Of a stretch of DNA of 64,000 nt, positions 36,878 through 46,860 are shown piece after piece; within the stretch, counting starts at the first letter, position 1, and the number at the start of each line of letters is the position of its first letter. Under the pieces are notes generated by a model. It was not told the origin of the DNA and searched no databases. It worked only from the letters and a program-made list of their open reading frames with translations. Source of the DNA: Cutibacterium porci. GTDB lineage: Bacteria > Actinomycetota > Actinomycetes > Propionibacteriales > Propionibacteriaceae. Position numbers and translations under genes: made by a program. The stretch is taken from assembly GCF_009696315.1 (NCBI RefSeq), contig NZ_VUMG01000003.1, forward strand, positions 372,001 to 436,000, given 5' to 3'.

Positions 36878-38242
36878 GTGACTGAACCCGACCAGCAATT
36901 GCATCGCAGTTTGCGCAACCGACACATCCAGCTCATAGCGTTGGGTGGCGCAATCGGGACTGGCCTGTTCTACGGAGCAGCCGACTCTATCGCCGCCGCC
37001 GGACCAGCGGTCATCGTCAGCTACCTTGTGGGTGGCATCGTGATTTACCTCATCATGCGAGCCCTCGGTGAGATGAGCGTCCACAATCCGACGTCGGGCG
37101 CCTTCAGTGAATACGCACACCGATGGTGGGGAGACCTCCCCGGGTTTATCTCCGGCTGGAATTACTGGTTCAACTACATCTTCGTGTCGATGGCCGAGCT
37201 ATCGGTGGTCGGAATCTACATCAACTACTGGTTCCCAGCCGTCCCACGATGGGTGTCAGCGGCGGTATTGCTTGTCATCGTCACCACCGTCAACCTTCTG
37301 CACGTCCGCGCCTACGGCGAGGTGGAATTCTGGTTCGCTATCGTCAAGGTCATCGCGATCATTGCCATGATCGTTTTGGGCTTGTGGATCATGGTCTTCG
37401 GCACCCACTCCACCCCGGCAACCGGCATCGGCAACTTGTGGCGCAACGGCGGGTTCTTGCCTCACGGCCTCACCGGCATGCTCGCTGGGATTATCGTCGT
37501 CATGTTCTCGTTTGGTGGCACCGAGCTCATCGGCATCACTGCCGGTGAGGCTGAGGACCCGCAGCACTCCATTCCCAAAGCCATCAACCGGGTGGTTGGA
37601 CGCATTCTGCTGTTCTACGTCGGTGCTCTCGTCGTCATGGTGGCGATCGTCCCGTGGACAAAGATCGACGGCGAGGCCAGCCCCTTCGTCCAGATTTTCG
37701 ACCTCGTCGGGATCCCGGGAGCGGCGGCTATCTTGAACCTCGTCGTCCTCACCGCAGCGATCTCGGCGTATAACTCTGGCCTCTACGCCAACGGACGGAT
37801 GCTTCATGCCTTAGCCCATCAGGGGGACGCCCCGGCCTTCCTCGGGAAAGTCAACAAGGCCGGATCGCCGTGGGCTGGGGTGTTGCTATCGAGCGCCGTG
37901 ACCGCTATTGCGGTGGTCGTCGTCGGGCTGCTGCCCGAGCAGGCGTTCATGTACATCATGTCGATCGCCATGATCGCCGCCATCATCAACTGGGCGACCA
38001 TCATCATCACTCAGATGTTCTTCCGCCGCCGACTCGACGCCGACTCCCGAGCCCAGCTGGCATTCACGATGCCAGGCGCCCCAGTAACCAACTGGATCGT
38101 GTTGGCCTTCCTGGTGCTCATGGTCGTCGTGATGATGGTCATGCCGCCTTACCGGATCGCCGTAGCTATCGGTCCGATCTGGCTGGCTGTGCTAGCCCTC
38201 GGGTGGTGGCTGTCACGGCGTCGGCAACCCTCGAGCCACTAG
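36878..38242 (+). CDS. amino acid permease, AAT/APC family
   Basis: A 454-residue carrier with twelve predicted helices. The N-terminus has the AAT signature RHIQLIALGGAIGTGLFYG, followed by GPAVIVSYLVGGIVIY and MRALGEMSVHNPTSGAFSEY, as in GABA, proline, aromatic amino acid and asparagine permeases. The substrate cannot be told apart from sequence alone. I use the GTG at 36878. It has no convincing ribosome site; a TAAACT-like -10 lies about ten bases upstream, so the message may be leaderless. The frame upstream includes the duplicated element and has no family similarity. Its stop is three bases from that of the convergent antiporter gene. Confidence 0.88.
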   Translation: MTEPDQQLHRSLRNRHIQLIALGGAIGTGLFYGAADSIAAAGPAVIVSYLVGGIVIYLIMRALGEMSVHNPTSGAFSEYAHRWWGDLPGFISGWNYWFNYIFVSMAELSVVGIYINYWFPAVPRWVSAAVLLVIVTTVNLLHVRAYGEVEFWFAIVKVIAIIAMIVLGLWIMVFGTHSTPATGIGNLWRNGGFLPHGLTGMLAGIIVVMFSFGGTELIGITAGEAEDPQHSIPKAINRVVGRILLFYVGALVVMVAIVPWTKIDGEASPFVQIFDLVGIPGAAAILNLVVLTAAISAYNSGLYANGRMLHALAHQGDAPAFLGKVNKAGSPWAGVLLSSAVTAIAVVVVGLLPEQAFMYIMSIAMIAAIINWATIIITQMFFRRRLDADSRAQLAFTMPGAPVTNWIVLAFLVLMVVVMMVMPPYRIAVAIGPIWLAVLALGWWLSRRRQPSSH

Positions 38243-38245
38243 GGC

Positions 38246-39823
38246 TCACACCAGTACGATCACCTGCACTAGCAGAATCTTGACGACGGTCCCCAGCGCG
38301 AAGAGCGCACCGTAGGCTGACTCGATTCGCTCGTCGTTCACCAGAGAGTTGGCGTAGCTAAGTATGGCTGGCTGGCCAACGAAGCCTGCAAAAGCGCCTG
38401 TCGCCCGCTGGGCCGATAGTTTCATGAACCAGGCCGCCGCAATGACGATCACACCACCGAGGACCAGCGTCACTGCCGAGACGCCGATCACCGCTAGTCC
38501 CGTCCAGCTCACTGCCTGAGATAGGAATGCCGGCCCAGAAGCCAACCCGACACACGCCAGGAAGATCATAAGACCGAGCTGACGCAAGATCGCGTTCGTC
38601 GCATGTGGCAGGTGCCAGCGGATGGGCCCGGTGCGGTGAATCGAGCCCAAGATCATGCCCATGACGAGAGGCCCAGCAGCAGTTCCCAGCTCAAACTGCA
38701 AGCCCCCTGGCAGAGCCACCATGAGGGCACCGAGCAGCAGACCGAGTGCGGCACCTAGTCCTAAAGACAAAGCATCTACTTGGGAGACGCGGGCTTCAGA
38801 ATCACCGAAGAGGTCTGCGGCATCGGATAGCCGGTTAGCGGGCACGACGCACAGCACCCGATCTCCCGGTCTCAAGATGATGTCGTCGCGGGCGAGCATA
38901 TCTAGGTCCCCGCGACGCACTCGCGTCACCTTGCCGCTGATGCGTCCGCGCACATCAATGCTGCCGAGAGTCCGACCCACCAGAGCGGGGTTGGATATCA
39001 GAAAGCGTCGGAAATCAATCTCGTGTCGCTCGCTGGTAAGGGTGCGCTCGGAGACGTGCCCGAGATGCTCGACGGCACGGCTAACGTCGTCAGGGTTTCC
39101 GACCACGAGCACCTGGTCGCCAATGTGAAGGTCGTCTTCTGGGGCGGCTAACCGCATCTCACCGTCGCGCAGTAGATATGACATCCGAATGTGGTCGTCG
39201 TTAAAGCCAGGAGTTTCCCGGATCGACGTTTCGCGGTCGACGACCGTGGACACCGAGGTCAACCCAGCCTCGGCCATCGACGTGTTGTCCTTGCGGGCCG
39301 GCCAGCGTCGTTGAGCGATAAAGGCGACCATGATGAGCCCGACGACGACGCCCACCGGGTAGGACAACGCATACCCCACCAGAGTGTCGCCAGCTCCGTG
39401 GGTGGCCGTCGATGCAGCGTCAATCGCCGGCGAGGTGAGGACACCGGCGTACAGACCCGCGACATGGGCCGGGGTTAAGCCGAATAGCCGCCCCAAGCCA
39501 AGCCCCGCTGCGGCCATCGCCGCTAACCCGACGACTCCGGCAAGCATGAGACCCCACTGGCGTTTGAGGTCAGACAGGAATGTTGACCCAGCGGCCAATC
39601 CGACGGTGTAGCAGAACAGCACGACGCCCAGGCCTTTAATCATCCCGAGATTTTGGCCAAAACGGGGGTCACAGGCCCCGACGACCAGCCCCATGAACAG
39701 GGCACCGGCGGCACCGAATCTCAGCGGGCCGAACTTGATTTGGCCTAGCAGAGCGCCTGAGGCCAAGACGATAAGGATCGTCAGTAGTTGATGCGTGGCG
39801 AGGAAGTCGGTCAGTACTGTCAT
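38246..39823 (-). CDS. AspT/YidE/YbjL-type antiporter with two TrkA-C domains
   Basis: A 525-residue membrane protein in two homologous halves. Each half has five or six helices with the duplication motif (KGLGVVLFCYTVGLAAG in the first, LRQLGLMIFLACVGLASG in the second). In the middle are two TrkA-C (RCK-C) regulatory domains, about 205-355, seen as DDLHIGDQVLVVGNPDDVSR and RPGDRVLCVVPANRL. The aspartate:alanine exchanger AspT is the best-known relative, but most members are uncharacterised. GGAG precedes the ATG at 39823. The C-terminus ends inside the last helix (LVQVIVLV). Confidence 0.85.
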   Translation of the reverse strand: MTVLTDFLATHQLLTILIVLASGALLGQIKFGPLRFGAAGALFMGLVVGACDPRFGQNLGMIKGLGVVLFCYTVGLAAGSTFLSDLKRQWGLMLAGVVGLAAMAAAGLGLGRLFGLTPAHVAGLYAGVLTSPAIDAASTATHGAGDTLVGYALSYPVGVVVGLIMVAFIAQRRWPARKDNTSMAEAGLTSVSTVVDRETSIRETPGFNDDHIRMSYLLRDGEMRLAAPEDDLHIGDQVLVVGNPDDVSRAVEHLGHVSERTLTSERHEIDFRRFLISNPALVGRTLGSIDVRGRISGKVTRVRRGDLDMLARDDIILRPGDRVLCVVPANRLSDAADLFGDSEARVSQVDALSLGLGAALGLLLGALMVALPGGLQFELGTAAGPLVMGMILGSIHRTGPIRWHLPHATNAILRQLGLMIFLACVGLASGPAFLSQAVSWTGLAVIGVSAVTLVLGGVIVIAAAWFMKLSAQRATGAFAGFVGQPAILSYANSLVNDERIESAYGALFALGTVVKILLVQVIVLV

Positions 39824-39962
39824 GAAGCTCCTGGCATTGTGCCGCCGCTCCCGCCACGACGGCAGGATGCGTCGTCGCAGCAATCCCGGTTAGTCCGGGG
39901 CCTTACTGGCAGATTGTAAGCCTGAACTCCGACGCCACGCGACCACTTCGACCTAACGCGAG

Positions 39963-39987
39963 GGTGCCGCCGACGTGCGGCGGCACC
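39963..39987 (-). terminator. terminator of the alcohol dehydrogenase gene
   Basis: A 9-bp perfect stem (GGTGCCGCC with GGCGGCACC) around a 7-base loop lies 11 bases beyond the stop codon. Confidence 0.65.
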
Positions 39988-39998
39988 TGCCTGAAACG

Positions 39999-41042
39999 TC
40001 AGGGCTTGACGAGAATGCGAATCGGGTTACCCTTATGCGACTCAAGCTCTTCGATACCGCTCTCGACGTCGCTCAACGGGACCACCTTAGAAATCGACTC
40101 GGTGAGGTCGAGACGGTGGTACGACAGCATTTCGGCAAGCATTGCGATGTCTTGAGACTTGTAGCCGAGATGGCCGAGAACCTGCTTGCGATGCAGGTTA
40201 AAGTCAAGGAACGGCCCGGCATCAATATCTTGGGCAGACAGCCCGACCGACACTGCCTTGCCATCGACGTCAAGGGAATCGACGCAGGCGCGCAGAGTCG
40301 GCTTAATGCCGACGGCGTCGAAGGCGACGTCGATCATGCGGCCATTCGTGATGTCCTCGATCTTCTGCATGAGCTCGGGGTCATCGCTACGCAAGGTGTA
40401 ATCGGCACCGAGTCGTTTGGCACGCTCAAGGACAGCGTCGTTGAGATCAATAGCGATGACGGGAACGCCACCGGCGAGTTTGGCTAGCTGGACGAGATGC
40501 GTTCCGACACCACCGACTCCCCAGACGGCCACCGCGTTACCCATATGGACTTTGCCGGTGCGAACGACGGCGGCATACGGGGTAGATACAGCGTCGGCAA
40601 GTAGAGCGGCCTGATCCAACGGCACATTGTCGGGAATCTTCGTCATACCAGACGCCTGAGCAACGTGGTATTCAGCCCATGCACCGTCGTAGGCGAACGC
40701 CATTAAGTTGAGATCCAAGCAGTCGGTAAAAGCACCACGACGGCACTTGCGACACTTGAGGCAGGGGCGACCGGCGGATGGGATGACTCGGTCGCCCTCC
40801 TTCCACCCGGTGACGCCAGCCCCAAGCTCAACGATGGTTCCAGAAGCTTCGTGTCCCTGGGTCACGACGGGCAGAGAAGCGGGAAACGCACCACTAATGA
40901 GGCTCAAGTCAGAGTGGCAGATTCCGCAATACGCGACCTTAATAAGCACCTCGCCGGGTCCCGGATGCGGAATGGGGATGTCCTCAAGGGTGATGGAGCG
41001 ATCTGCAGCGTGGAACCGTTCAGCAAGCATAGTTTCTGTCAT
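39999..41042 (-). CDS. zinc-dependent alcohol dehydrogenase
   Basis: A 347-residue medium-chain dehydrogenase. Catalytic zinc ligands are Cys39 in CGICHSDL, the GHEASG His-Glu pair near 64-65, and a later Cys-containing loop. The structural zinc site is CLKCRKCRRGAFTDC near 94-108. The NAD(P) fold has VWGVGGVGTHLVQLAKLAG, followed by IDLNDAVLERAKRLGADY. It oxidises an alcohol or reduces an aldehyde in fermentation; substrate range is unknown. It is followed by a hairpin and preceded by a promoter region with a palindrome, so it forms a single-gene unit. Confidence 0.92.
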   Translation of the reverse strand: MTETMLAERFHAADRSITLEDIPIPHPGPGEVLIKVAYCGICHSDLSLISGAFPASLPVVTQGHEASGTIVELGAGVTGWKEGDRVIPSAGRPCLKCRKCRRGAFTDCLDLNLMAFAYDGAWAEYHVAQASGMTKIPDNVPLDQAALLADAVSTPYAAVVRTGKVHMGNAVAVWGVGGVGTHLVQLAKLAGGVPVIAIDLNDAVLERAKRLGADYTLRSDDPELMQKIEDITNGRMIDVAFDAVGIKPTLRACVDSLDVDGKAVSVGLSAQDIDAGPFLDFNLHRKQVLGHLGYKSQDIAMLAEMLSYHRLDLTESISKVVPLSDVESGIEELESHKGNPIRILVKP

Positions 41043-41372
41043 CGTTGATCCCTTGTCAGCGCGCCGACCTCCTTGCCGACGCTACTGTTACTGAGAGTAA
41101 TACGAATAGTGCAATCCATCACATAAACGTCAGGTGAAAGTTCAACGACGGCGTGATGTTCGGTATGGGCGCAACTCGCTCCTGCGCGCCGTTCCCGCCT
41201 ACCCCATCGGCCGAGTGACGGCAGTGCCACGACACGGGGCCGCCATGGGAACGCGGGTTTGTCATGAAGCGCACGTGGCACCGATATGCCCTACTCATAT
41301 GTCCTGCCGATATGCTGGCATTGAGCGCGAAAACGAACCCCGTCGCGTCAGGGCCAGTGGGCCTCACACCGG
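41043..41372. other. 330-base intergenic region between adh and the SGNH hydrolase gene
   Basis: Apart from the palindrome at 41088-41100 I see little here. The frames that cross it are low in similarity to any protein and overlap the hydrolase gene on the other strand. The adh end is AT-rich and probably carries its promoter (TTGCAC on the minus strand at about 41116-41111). Confidence 0.4.
41088..41100. promoter_or_regulatory. palindrome in the adh promoter region
   Basis: TTACT-GAG-AGTAA is a perfect 5-base inverted repeat 46-58 bases upstream of the adh start codon, within or next to the likely promoter. A small dimeric regulator could bind it. Confidence 0.4.
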
Positions 41373-42311
41373 TCAAGACAGCTGGGCCTCCACGGCCTCA
41401 GCCAACACTTTGTGCCCCTCATCGGATGGGTGATCGCCATCGTCTGTGAGCAGTGCGGTGTCATCACGGCGGCCGTCCGCGCCCTTGAATGGGGTACGGA
41501 CGTCGACGTATACCGCTCCAACATCGTTGGCGATCTTCTTGACGTTAGCGTTGAACGCCTCGGTAACCATGGTGGACACCTTGACGTAGTCAGCCCCCAT
41601 GTCACGGCCAACCTTGCCGTCAAGCCCGACATTCCAATACCCGGTGACGGCAATGGTTGCTCCCGGCGTGGTCATCCCGGCCTTGATGCGCTCCAGAATC
41701 GTGCGCACCCGATCGGTCACATCGTTGACATCGCCAGCTACGCACGACTCCTCTGAATCGGCACACTGACTCACGAGTGCGTCTAAGTCAAAGTCGTTTG
41801 CCCCGATCGTCACGATGGCTAGGTCAGACGTCTTTAACAGGGATTGCGCACTCGTGGACTCAAGCTGGGTCAACACATCCGCAGTTTTGTATCCGCTTAC
41901 CGACTCGTTACGCACTGCAGCCTTCACCCCGGCGTGACGCGCCATATCCGTGCCGACCCTCTCGACGAACGTCGTGCAGTTCGTGCATGGACCACCCTGT
42001 GGCACCGAATCACCCAGACCAAGCGTCGTGAGTGTCCCACCATGGCCTGTCACTCGCCCGACCTCCGATACCGCGCGTGTCGTCGTCACCGTCGGGGAAT
42101 CAGCAGACGATGCCGACGCGTCCGGAGACCATGTCGGCGCGCCCGCAGGCGATGCGGGAGTGCCGGGATCCGCTACGCTCGCGGAGCGGGATGTATGTCG
42201 AACCCGAAAAACCGACCCGAAAGCATGGGAATTGGGCCGCAATCCGATCGCGACTCCTGCCACGACCACCACGACGACCACAACACTGAGAATCCTGAGA
42301 ATTCTCTTCAT
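41373..42311 (-). CDS. secreted SGNH/GDSL esterase
   Basis: A 312-residue exported hydrolase. The N-terminus is a helix rich in Val (LRILSVVVVVVVVAGVAIG), acting as signal or anchor, then a Ser/Ala/Thr/Pro linker to about residue 90. The catalytic domain has the nucleophile Ser in LGLGDSVPQG (block I), Gly in block II, IGANDFD (block III Asn) and the Asp-His pair in DGDHPSDEGH near the end. CTNC and CADSEESC suggest disulfides. Lipases and acyl-esterases of this fold are common exoproducts of skin propionibacteria, but the substrate is open. The ATG at 42311 is preferred; the frame extends 13 codons upstream. Confidence 0.87.
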   Translation of the reverse strand: MKRILRILSVVVVVVVVAGVAIGLRPNSHAFGSVFRVRHTSRSASVADPGTPASPAGAPTWSPDASASSADSPTVTTTRAVSEVGRVTGHGGTLTTLGLGDSVPQGGPCTNCTTFVERVGTDMARHAGVKAAVRNESVSGYKTADVLTQLESTSAQSLLKTSDLAIVTIGANDFDLDALVSQCADSEESCVAGDVNDVTDRVRTILERIKAGMTTPGATIAVTGYWNVGLDGKVGRDMGADYVKVSTMVTEAFNANVKKIANDVGAVYVDVRTPFKGADGRRDDTALLTDDGDHPSDEGHKVLAEAVEAQLS

Positions 42312-42410
42312 ACATTCATGATGCCTTGTCCGCCCCTCAGCTGTCTGCACCTAGGGTCTAGAATCCCGTTTGCTTTCAGCAAATTCACGGCACGTCTACG
42401 CAGTCAAAGA

Positions 42411-42872
42411 TCAGCCGTGGTGGGCAGGTAAGGCCAGTTGGGCGCGGACGACGGTTCGGCCCATATGGACACGGCCAGTCGACTCCGCAGTGAAGATCCT
42501 TGGATCCTCGCTGCCCTCATAACGCGCCGCTTGCATCCCCCGCACGGTGTCGCTGAGCTGATCCACCTGCTCCGACAGCTGCTCAATCTGACGCTCCATC
42601 TGGAGGATCCGTCGGATCCCGTTGAGGTTAATTCCCTCGTCCTGGGACAGATGCTGGACCATCCGCAACGCAGCGACGTCACGCATCGAGTAACGACGTC
42701 CACGACCTCGGGTGCGCTCAGGCACCACAAGTCCCAGCCGGTCATAGGTGCGCAAGGTCTGAGGATGCATCCCGGCAAGCTCCGCAGCCACCGAGATGGC
42801 GAAGATCGCAGCGTCCTTGTCAATCACGGCAAGGTCAACGGCGTCAGAGAGATTCCTGTTACGCCGCACCAT
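42411..42872 (-). CDS. hspR: heat-shock repressor HspR (MerR family)
   Basis: A 153-residue DNA-binding protein. The MerR helix-turn-helix covers about 25-95, with FAISVAAELAGMHPQTLRTY, then YDRLGLVVPERTRGRGRRYS and DEGINLNGIRRIL. A coiled coil follows (QMERQIEQLSEQVDQLSDTV) and a short C-terminal tail. HspR represses chaperone genes by binding HAIR repeats and uses DnaK as co-repressor. It starts one base after the dnaJ stop, with GGAGG inside dnaJ, so it is the last gene of the dnaK-grpE-dnaJ-hspR operon. The HAIR sites before dnaK and clpB are its natural targets. Confidence 0.95.
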   Translation of the reverse strand: MVRRNRNLSDAVDLAVIDKDAAIFAISVAAELAGMHPQTLRTYDRLGLVVPERTRGRGRRYSMRDVAALRMVQHLSQDEGINLNGIRRILQMERQIEQLSEQVDQLSDTVRGMQAARYEGSEDPRIFTAESTGRVHMGRTVVRAQLALPAHHG

Positions 42873-42873
42873 C

Positions 42874-44016
42874 TCACTTCACCTCCCATGGTCGCGGAAT
42901 AGGCTGTCCGATAGCGTCGCGAAGCTTCTCCACTGCCCGACGCGAATTGCTGTCAAGGTTGTCTGGAACAGCGATCTCGACAGTTGCTAACAGGTCGCCC
43001 TTACTCCCGTCAGAACGCGGCACACCGCGTCCTCGCACTCGGAAGGTGCGACCGTTCGGCGTGCCAGCCGGAATCCGCAACCGAACCGTCGTCCCAGCCA
43101 GAGTCGGCACCTCTACGTCGGCTCCCAACGTGGCCTCTGGGAACGTCACCGGTACGGTGACAGTGAGGTTATGGCCATCGCGGCCAAAGATCTTATGCGG
43201 ACGCACCGAGACCTTCACGTACAGGTCACCGGCCTTCCCGCCGTTCTCGCCTGGAGACCCCTTGCCTTTGATACGGATGCGCTGGCCATCCTCTACTCCG
43301 GCAGGGATGCGGATCTGCATAGATTTAGCGGACTTAGCCCGCCCCGATCCATGACAAACCTGGCAGGGGTCCTCAACGACCATGCCGCGACCGTGGCAAT
43401 CCGGGCAGGGCTCAGTCATCTCGAACACGCCGCCCGCCGAACTGGCATGCATACCCGATCCCTGGCAGGTCGAGCACACGCGTGGCACGGTGCCAGCTCT
43501 AGCTCCAGTCCCCCGACATGCCTGGCAGGGCGCCTGAGAGACCGTATCCATAGTGACGGTGGTGCCTGCCACGGCGTCGTTGAAGGAGATCGTCGTCTCC
43601 CCCTCAACGTCGGCACCCCGACGTGGCGATCGGGACGCGGTACGCCGTCCCCCGGTCGCTCCAAAAAGGTTCCCGAACAGGTCACCGAATCCGTCCCCGT
43701 TTGAGGCAGTGCGCAAGATGTCCTCGACGTTAACGTTGGCTTGCGCGCCGCCTCGCGGAAACCGGAATCCACCTGCCGATCCGAACAGGCTCCGAGCCTG
43801 GTCATACTCCTTGCGCTTCTTGGCATTCGACAGCACGTCGTTGGCCTCTGAGGCTTCTTTGAAGCGAGCCTCAGCCGCCTTGTCACCAGGATGGGAGTCG
43901 GGATGGTTGTCCCGGGCAATCTTACGGAACGCCTTCTTAATCTCTTCGGGCTTCGCGTCCTTAGAGACACCGAGGATCTTGTAATAGTCCTTTTCGGCCC
44001 AGTCCTTGGTACTCAT
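42874..44016 (-). CDS. dnaJ: co-chaperone DnaJ
   Basis: A 380-residue Hsp40. The J domain has DYYKILGVSKDAKPEE and the essential HPD in NHPDSHPGDK. A Gly/Phe-type linker is shortened and partly replaced by basic residues. The zinc domain (about 150-230) keeps the four CxxCxGxG repeats: CQACRGTG, CSTCQGSG, CPDCHGRG and CQVCHGSG. The C-terminal substrate domains follow (RIRIKGKGSPGENGG, DVEVPTL). Member of the HspR-controlled operon, 76 bases after grpE. Confidence 0.95.
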   Translation of the reverse strand: MSTKDWAEKDYYKILGVSKDAKPEEIKKAFRKIARDNHPDSHPGDKAAEARFKEASEANDVLSNAKKRKEYDQARSLFGSAGGFRFPRGGAQANVNVEDILRTASNGDGFGDLFGNLFGATGGRRTASRSPRRGADVEGETTISFNDAVAGTTVTMDTVSQAPCQACRGTGARAGTVPRVCSTCQGSGMHASSAGGVFEMTEPCPDCHGRGMVVEDPCQVCHGSGRAKSAKSMQIRIPAGVEDGQRIRIKGKGSPGENGGKAGDLYVKVSVRPHKIFGRDGHNLTVTVPVTFPEATLGADVEVPTLAGTTVRLRIPAGTPNGRTFRVRGRGVPRSDGSKGDLLATVEIAVPDNLDSNSRRAVEKLRDAIGQPIPRPWEVK

Positions 44017-44092
44017 CTAATTCCTCCCTCCCTGGTCATTGTCGGGTTTTACAGTCGCGGCCACCTCATCTGGCCTCAGCCATTGTCAGTTG

Positions 44093-44725
44093 TTATTCCT
44101 CGTCACCGGATTCATCGTCCGGCTGGCCGGGCTCATTAGTCGCGGTGGCGTTAGGATCGGGATCCGAAACGGCAACGCGAGCCGGTCGCAAGACGCGATC
44201 GCCGAGCTTGTAGCCGGGTTGCATCACCTGGCTCACAGAGGTGACGGAGACTCCCTCCATCGGCATCTGCATGAGTGCCTCGTGAAGGTTGGGGTCAAAG
44301 GCGTCGCCAACCTCACCAAAGCTGGTCAGCCCGTGATTATCGGCAACTTTCTCCAGCTCGTCGACGACGAGTTTGAATCCGCCTTCCACCTCGCCGTGCT
44401 GACGAGCCATGGCAATGGAGTCGAGCACCGGCATGAGGTCAGTAATAACCTTGTCGACGCCAGACTGACGCGACAGCGCACGGTCACGATCGACGCGCCT
44501 CTTGTAGTTGACGTATTCGGCCTGTAGCCGCTGCAAGTCTTCGGTGCGTTCGGCTAGCAGAGCTTCCAGCTGGGACTCTCGGGACAGCTCCTCGGGAGCC
44601 TGCGAATCAGTAGCCGACTGATCAGCGTCGATGTCGACGTCATCAACGATGTCGGCAAAGCGCTCGTCGACATTGTCGTCGCGGTTCTCGTCGCTGTCGT
44701 CGGGATTGACGTTCTTATCAGTCAT
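44093..44725 (-). CDS. grpE: nucleotide exchange factor GrpE
   Basis: A 210-residue protein. The first 50 residues are very acidic. A long coiled coil with [12 protein letters not shown] follows, and the GrpE signature is near the end ([39 protein letters not shown]). It releases ADP from DnaK. It lies 84 bases after dnaK and 76 before dnaJ. Confidence 0.95.
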   Translation of the reverse strand: MTDKNVNPDDSDENRDDNVDERFADIVDDVDIDADQSATDSQAPEELSRESQLEALLAERTEDLQRLQAEYVNYKRRVDRDRALSRQSGVDKVITDLMPVLDSIAMARQHGEVEGGFKLVVDELEKVADNHGLTSFGEVGDAFDPNLHEALMQMPMEGVSVTSVSQVMQPGYKLGDRVLRPARVAVSDPDPNATATNEPGQPDDESGDEE

Positions 44726-44809
44726 CTGTGTTCCTCCACGTGAGTGCCGACCGCCGGGCCGTCGTCATGGCGACCCGGCGGTGGGATTGGGGTCAGGCCC
44801 GAGCCCCAG

Positions 44810-46663
44810 TCACTTCTTCTCGTCTTCGTCGTCCACAATCTCCGCATCTACGACGGTGTCATCGCCGGACTCTGACGTGGCCGACTCCCCGCCCTGGTCC
44901 TGTGGGTTCTCGGCCTGAGCCTGCTGAGCGGCAGCGTAGATCGCCTGACCCATGGCGGACGCCTTCTGGTTGAGGTCATCCATGGCAGCCTTAACCTCGT
45001 CGTCGTTGTCGGTGCCCTTGAGGGTCTCCTTCAACTTGGCGATGGCCTCGGTCACCGGCGCCTTGGTGTCCTCGGGGATCTTGTCGGCGTTCTCGTCGAG
45101 CAGCTTCTCAGTGCGGAAGGCCAAGGCGTCGGCCTCGTTACGCATCTCGACAGCTTCGCGACGCTTCTTATCAGCCTCAGCGTTGGCCTCGGCCTCCTTA
45201 ACCATCCGGTCGATCTCGTCCTTACCCAGGGCGGATCCACCGGTGACAGTCATGGACTGCTCCTTGCCAGTGGCCATGTCCTTAGCGTGGACATGGACAA
45301 TGCCATTGGCGTCGATGTCGAAGGACACCTCGATCTGGGGGATGCCGCGCGGAGCCGGCATCAGACCGGTCAGCTCAAAGTTGCCGAGCGACTTGTTGTC
45401 GCGGACGAACTCGCGCTCGCCCTGGAAGACCTGGATCATCACCGATGGCTGATTATCTTCAGCGGTGGTGAACACCTCTGAACGCTTCGTCGGGATGGTG
45501 GTGTTGCGCTCGATGATCTTCGTCATGACACCGCCCTTGGTCTCGATACCAAGGCTCAGCGGGGTGACGTCGAGCAGCAGCACATCCTTGACTTCGCCCT
45601 TCAGCACACCAGCCTGCAGGGAAGCACCGAGAGCCACAACCTCGTCGGGGTTAACGCCCTTGTGTGGCTCCTTGCCAGCCAGCTCCTTGACGAGATCGGT
45701 GACGGCGGGCATACGAGTCGAGCCACCAACGAGGATGACTTCATCAATCTGTGAAACGTTGAGACCGGCGTCCTTCATGACCGCGTTGAACGGGGTGCGG
45801 CAACGCTCGAGGAGGTCAGAGGTCATGCGCTGGAACTCGGCACGAGTCAACTTCTCATCAAGGTGGAGCGGTCCGGCGGCGCCAGCGGTGATGTAGGGCA
45901 GGTTGATGTGGGTCTCGGAAGCCTGCGACAGCTCGATCTTGGCACGCTCGGCGGCCTCTTGCAGACGCTGCTTAGCCATCTTGTCGGCGGCGAGGTCGAT
46001 GCCGTTAGCGTTCTTGAACTGAGTGACGAGCCAGTCGACGATGCGCTGGTCCCAATCGTCACCACCGAGGTGGTTATCGCCATTAGTGGCCTTGACCTCG
46101 AAGACACCGTCAGAAATATCGAGCAAAGAAACGTCGAAGGTGCCACCACCAAGGTCAAAGACCAGAACAGTCTGCTCTTTGTCAGCCTTGTCGAGTCCGT
46201 AGGCCAGAGCAGCCGCAGTGGGCTCGTTGACGATGCGATCGACAGTCAAGCCGGCAATCTCGCCAGCCTCCTTGGTGGCCTGACGCTGAGCGTCGGAGAA
46301 GTAGGCCGGGACGGTGATGACCGCGTTGGTGACCGATTCACCCAGGTAAGCCTCAGCATCCCTCTTGAGCTTTTGCAGAATGAACGCGCTGATCTGCTGG
46401 GGCTTGTAGGTCTTGTCGTCGACGCCCATGGTCCACGTCTCGCCCATATGGCGCTTGACGGAACGGACGGTACGGTCAACGTTGGTCACAGCCTGACGCT
46501 TGGCAACCTCGCCGACGAGGGTCTCACCGGAGTTAGTGAAAGCGACCACCGACGGGGTAGTACGAGCACCCTCAGCGTTCGGGATGACGGTTGGCTCGCC
46601 GCCCTCGAGGACGGCGACGCACGAGTTGGTGGTTCCGAGGTCGATACCGACTGAACGGGCCAT
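44810..46663 (-). CDS. dnaK: chaperone DnaK (Hsp70)
   Basis: A 617-residue Hsp70. The ATPase domain has [17 protein letters not shown] at the N-terminus, [14 protein letters not shown] near 175 and [12 protein letters not shown]-type [10 protein letters not shown] near 325. The substrate-binding domain begins after [17 protein letters not shown], and the lid ends in an acidic tail ([12 protein letters not shown]). Reading from the ATG at 46663, AGGAGG is nine bases upstream; the frame open further up is promoter sequence. It is the first gene of the operon, under three HAIR operators. Some Cutibacterium DnaK proteins are reported as surface antigens; nothing in the sequence shows export. Confidence 0.97.
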   Translation of the reverse strand: MARSVGIDLGTTNSCVAVLEGGEPTVIPNAEGARTTPSVVAFTNSGETLVGEVAKRQAVTNVDRTVRSVKRHMGETWTMGVDDKTYKPQQISAFILQKLKRDAEAYLGESVTNAVITVPAYFSDAQRQATKEAGEIAGLTVDRIVNEPTAAALAYGLDKADKEQTVLVFDLGGGTFDVSLLDISDGVFEVKATNGDNHLGGDDWDQRIVDWLVTQFKNANGIDLAADKMAKQRLQEAAERAKIELSQASETHINLPYITAGAAGPLHLDEKLTRAEFQRMTSDLLERCRTPFNAVMKDAGLNVSQIDEVILVGGSTRMPAVTDLVKELAGKEPHKGVNPDEVVALGASLQAGVLKGEVKDVLLLDVTPLSLGIETKGGVMTKIIERNTTIPTKRSEVFTTAEDNQPSVMIQVFQGEREFVRDNKSLGNFELTGLMPAPRGIPQIEVSFDIDANGIVHVHAKDMATGKEQSMTVTGGSALGKDEIDRMVKEAEANAEADKKRREAVEMRNEADALAFRTEKLLDENADKIPEDTKAPVTEAIAKLKETLKGTDNDDEVKAAMDDLNQKASAMGQAIYAAAQQAQAENPQDQGGESATSESGDDTVVDAEIVDDEDEKK

Positions 46664-46706
46664 TGTTGATTTCCTCCTGATGGACAAACGGTCTGGGGAA
46701 TGTCCC

Positions 46707-46727
46707 CTTGAGCGACTTCGACTCAAC
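46707..46727. promoter_or_regulatory. HAIR operator 1 at the dnaK -10
   Basis: CTTGAGC-N7-ACTCAAC, close to the HspR consensus. It overlaps the -10 box by two bases and covers the transcription start region. Confidence 0.85.
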
Positions 46728-46754
46728 TCTAGACCCTGAGTCCTCAACACTCAA
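46726..46754 (-). promoter_or_regulatory. dnaK operon promoter
   Basis: Minus-strand TTGAGT (46754-46749) and TAGAGT (46731-46726) lie 17 bases apart, 63 bases above the start codon. Both boxes overlap HspR operators. Confidence 0.6.
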
Positions 46755-46755
46755 G
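46735..46755. promoter_or_regulatory. HAIR operator 2 at the dnaK -35
   Basis: CCTGAGT-N7-ACTCAAG: one half-site is perfect, the other has one mismatch. It includes the -35 box, so bound HspR would block polymerase. Confidence 0.8.
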
Positions 46756-46780
46756 TTGACGTTGGCCAATTTTTGCCGAA

Positions 46781-46801
46781 ATTGAGTTAGCTAGACTCAA
46801 T
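46781..46801. promoter_or_regulatory. HAIR operator 3, upstream of the dnaK promoter
   Basis: ATTGAGT-N7-ACTCAAT, a perfect inverted repeat. Its centre is 46 bases above that of operator 2. Confidence 0.85.
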
Positions 46802-46860
46802 CAGCGGCCTGCTGGATGTATTCCGAGCCCTGGGTATCACCGCACAACCCCGTCGCGCCA

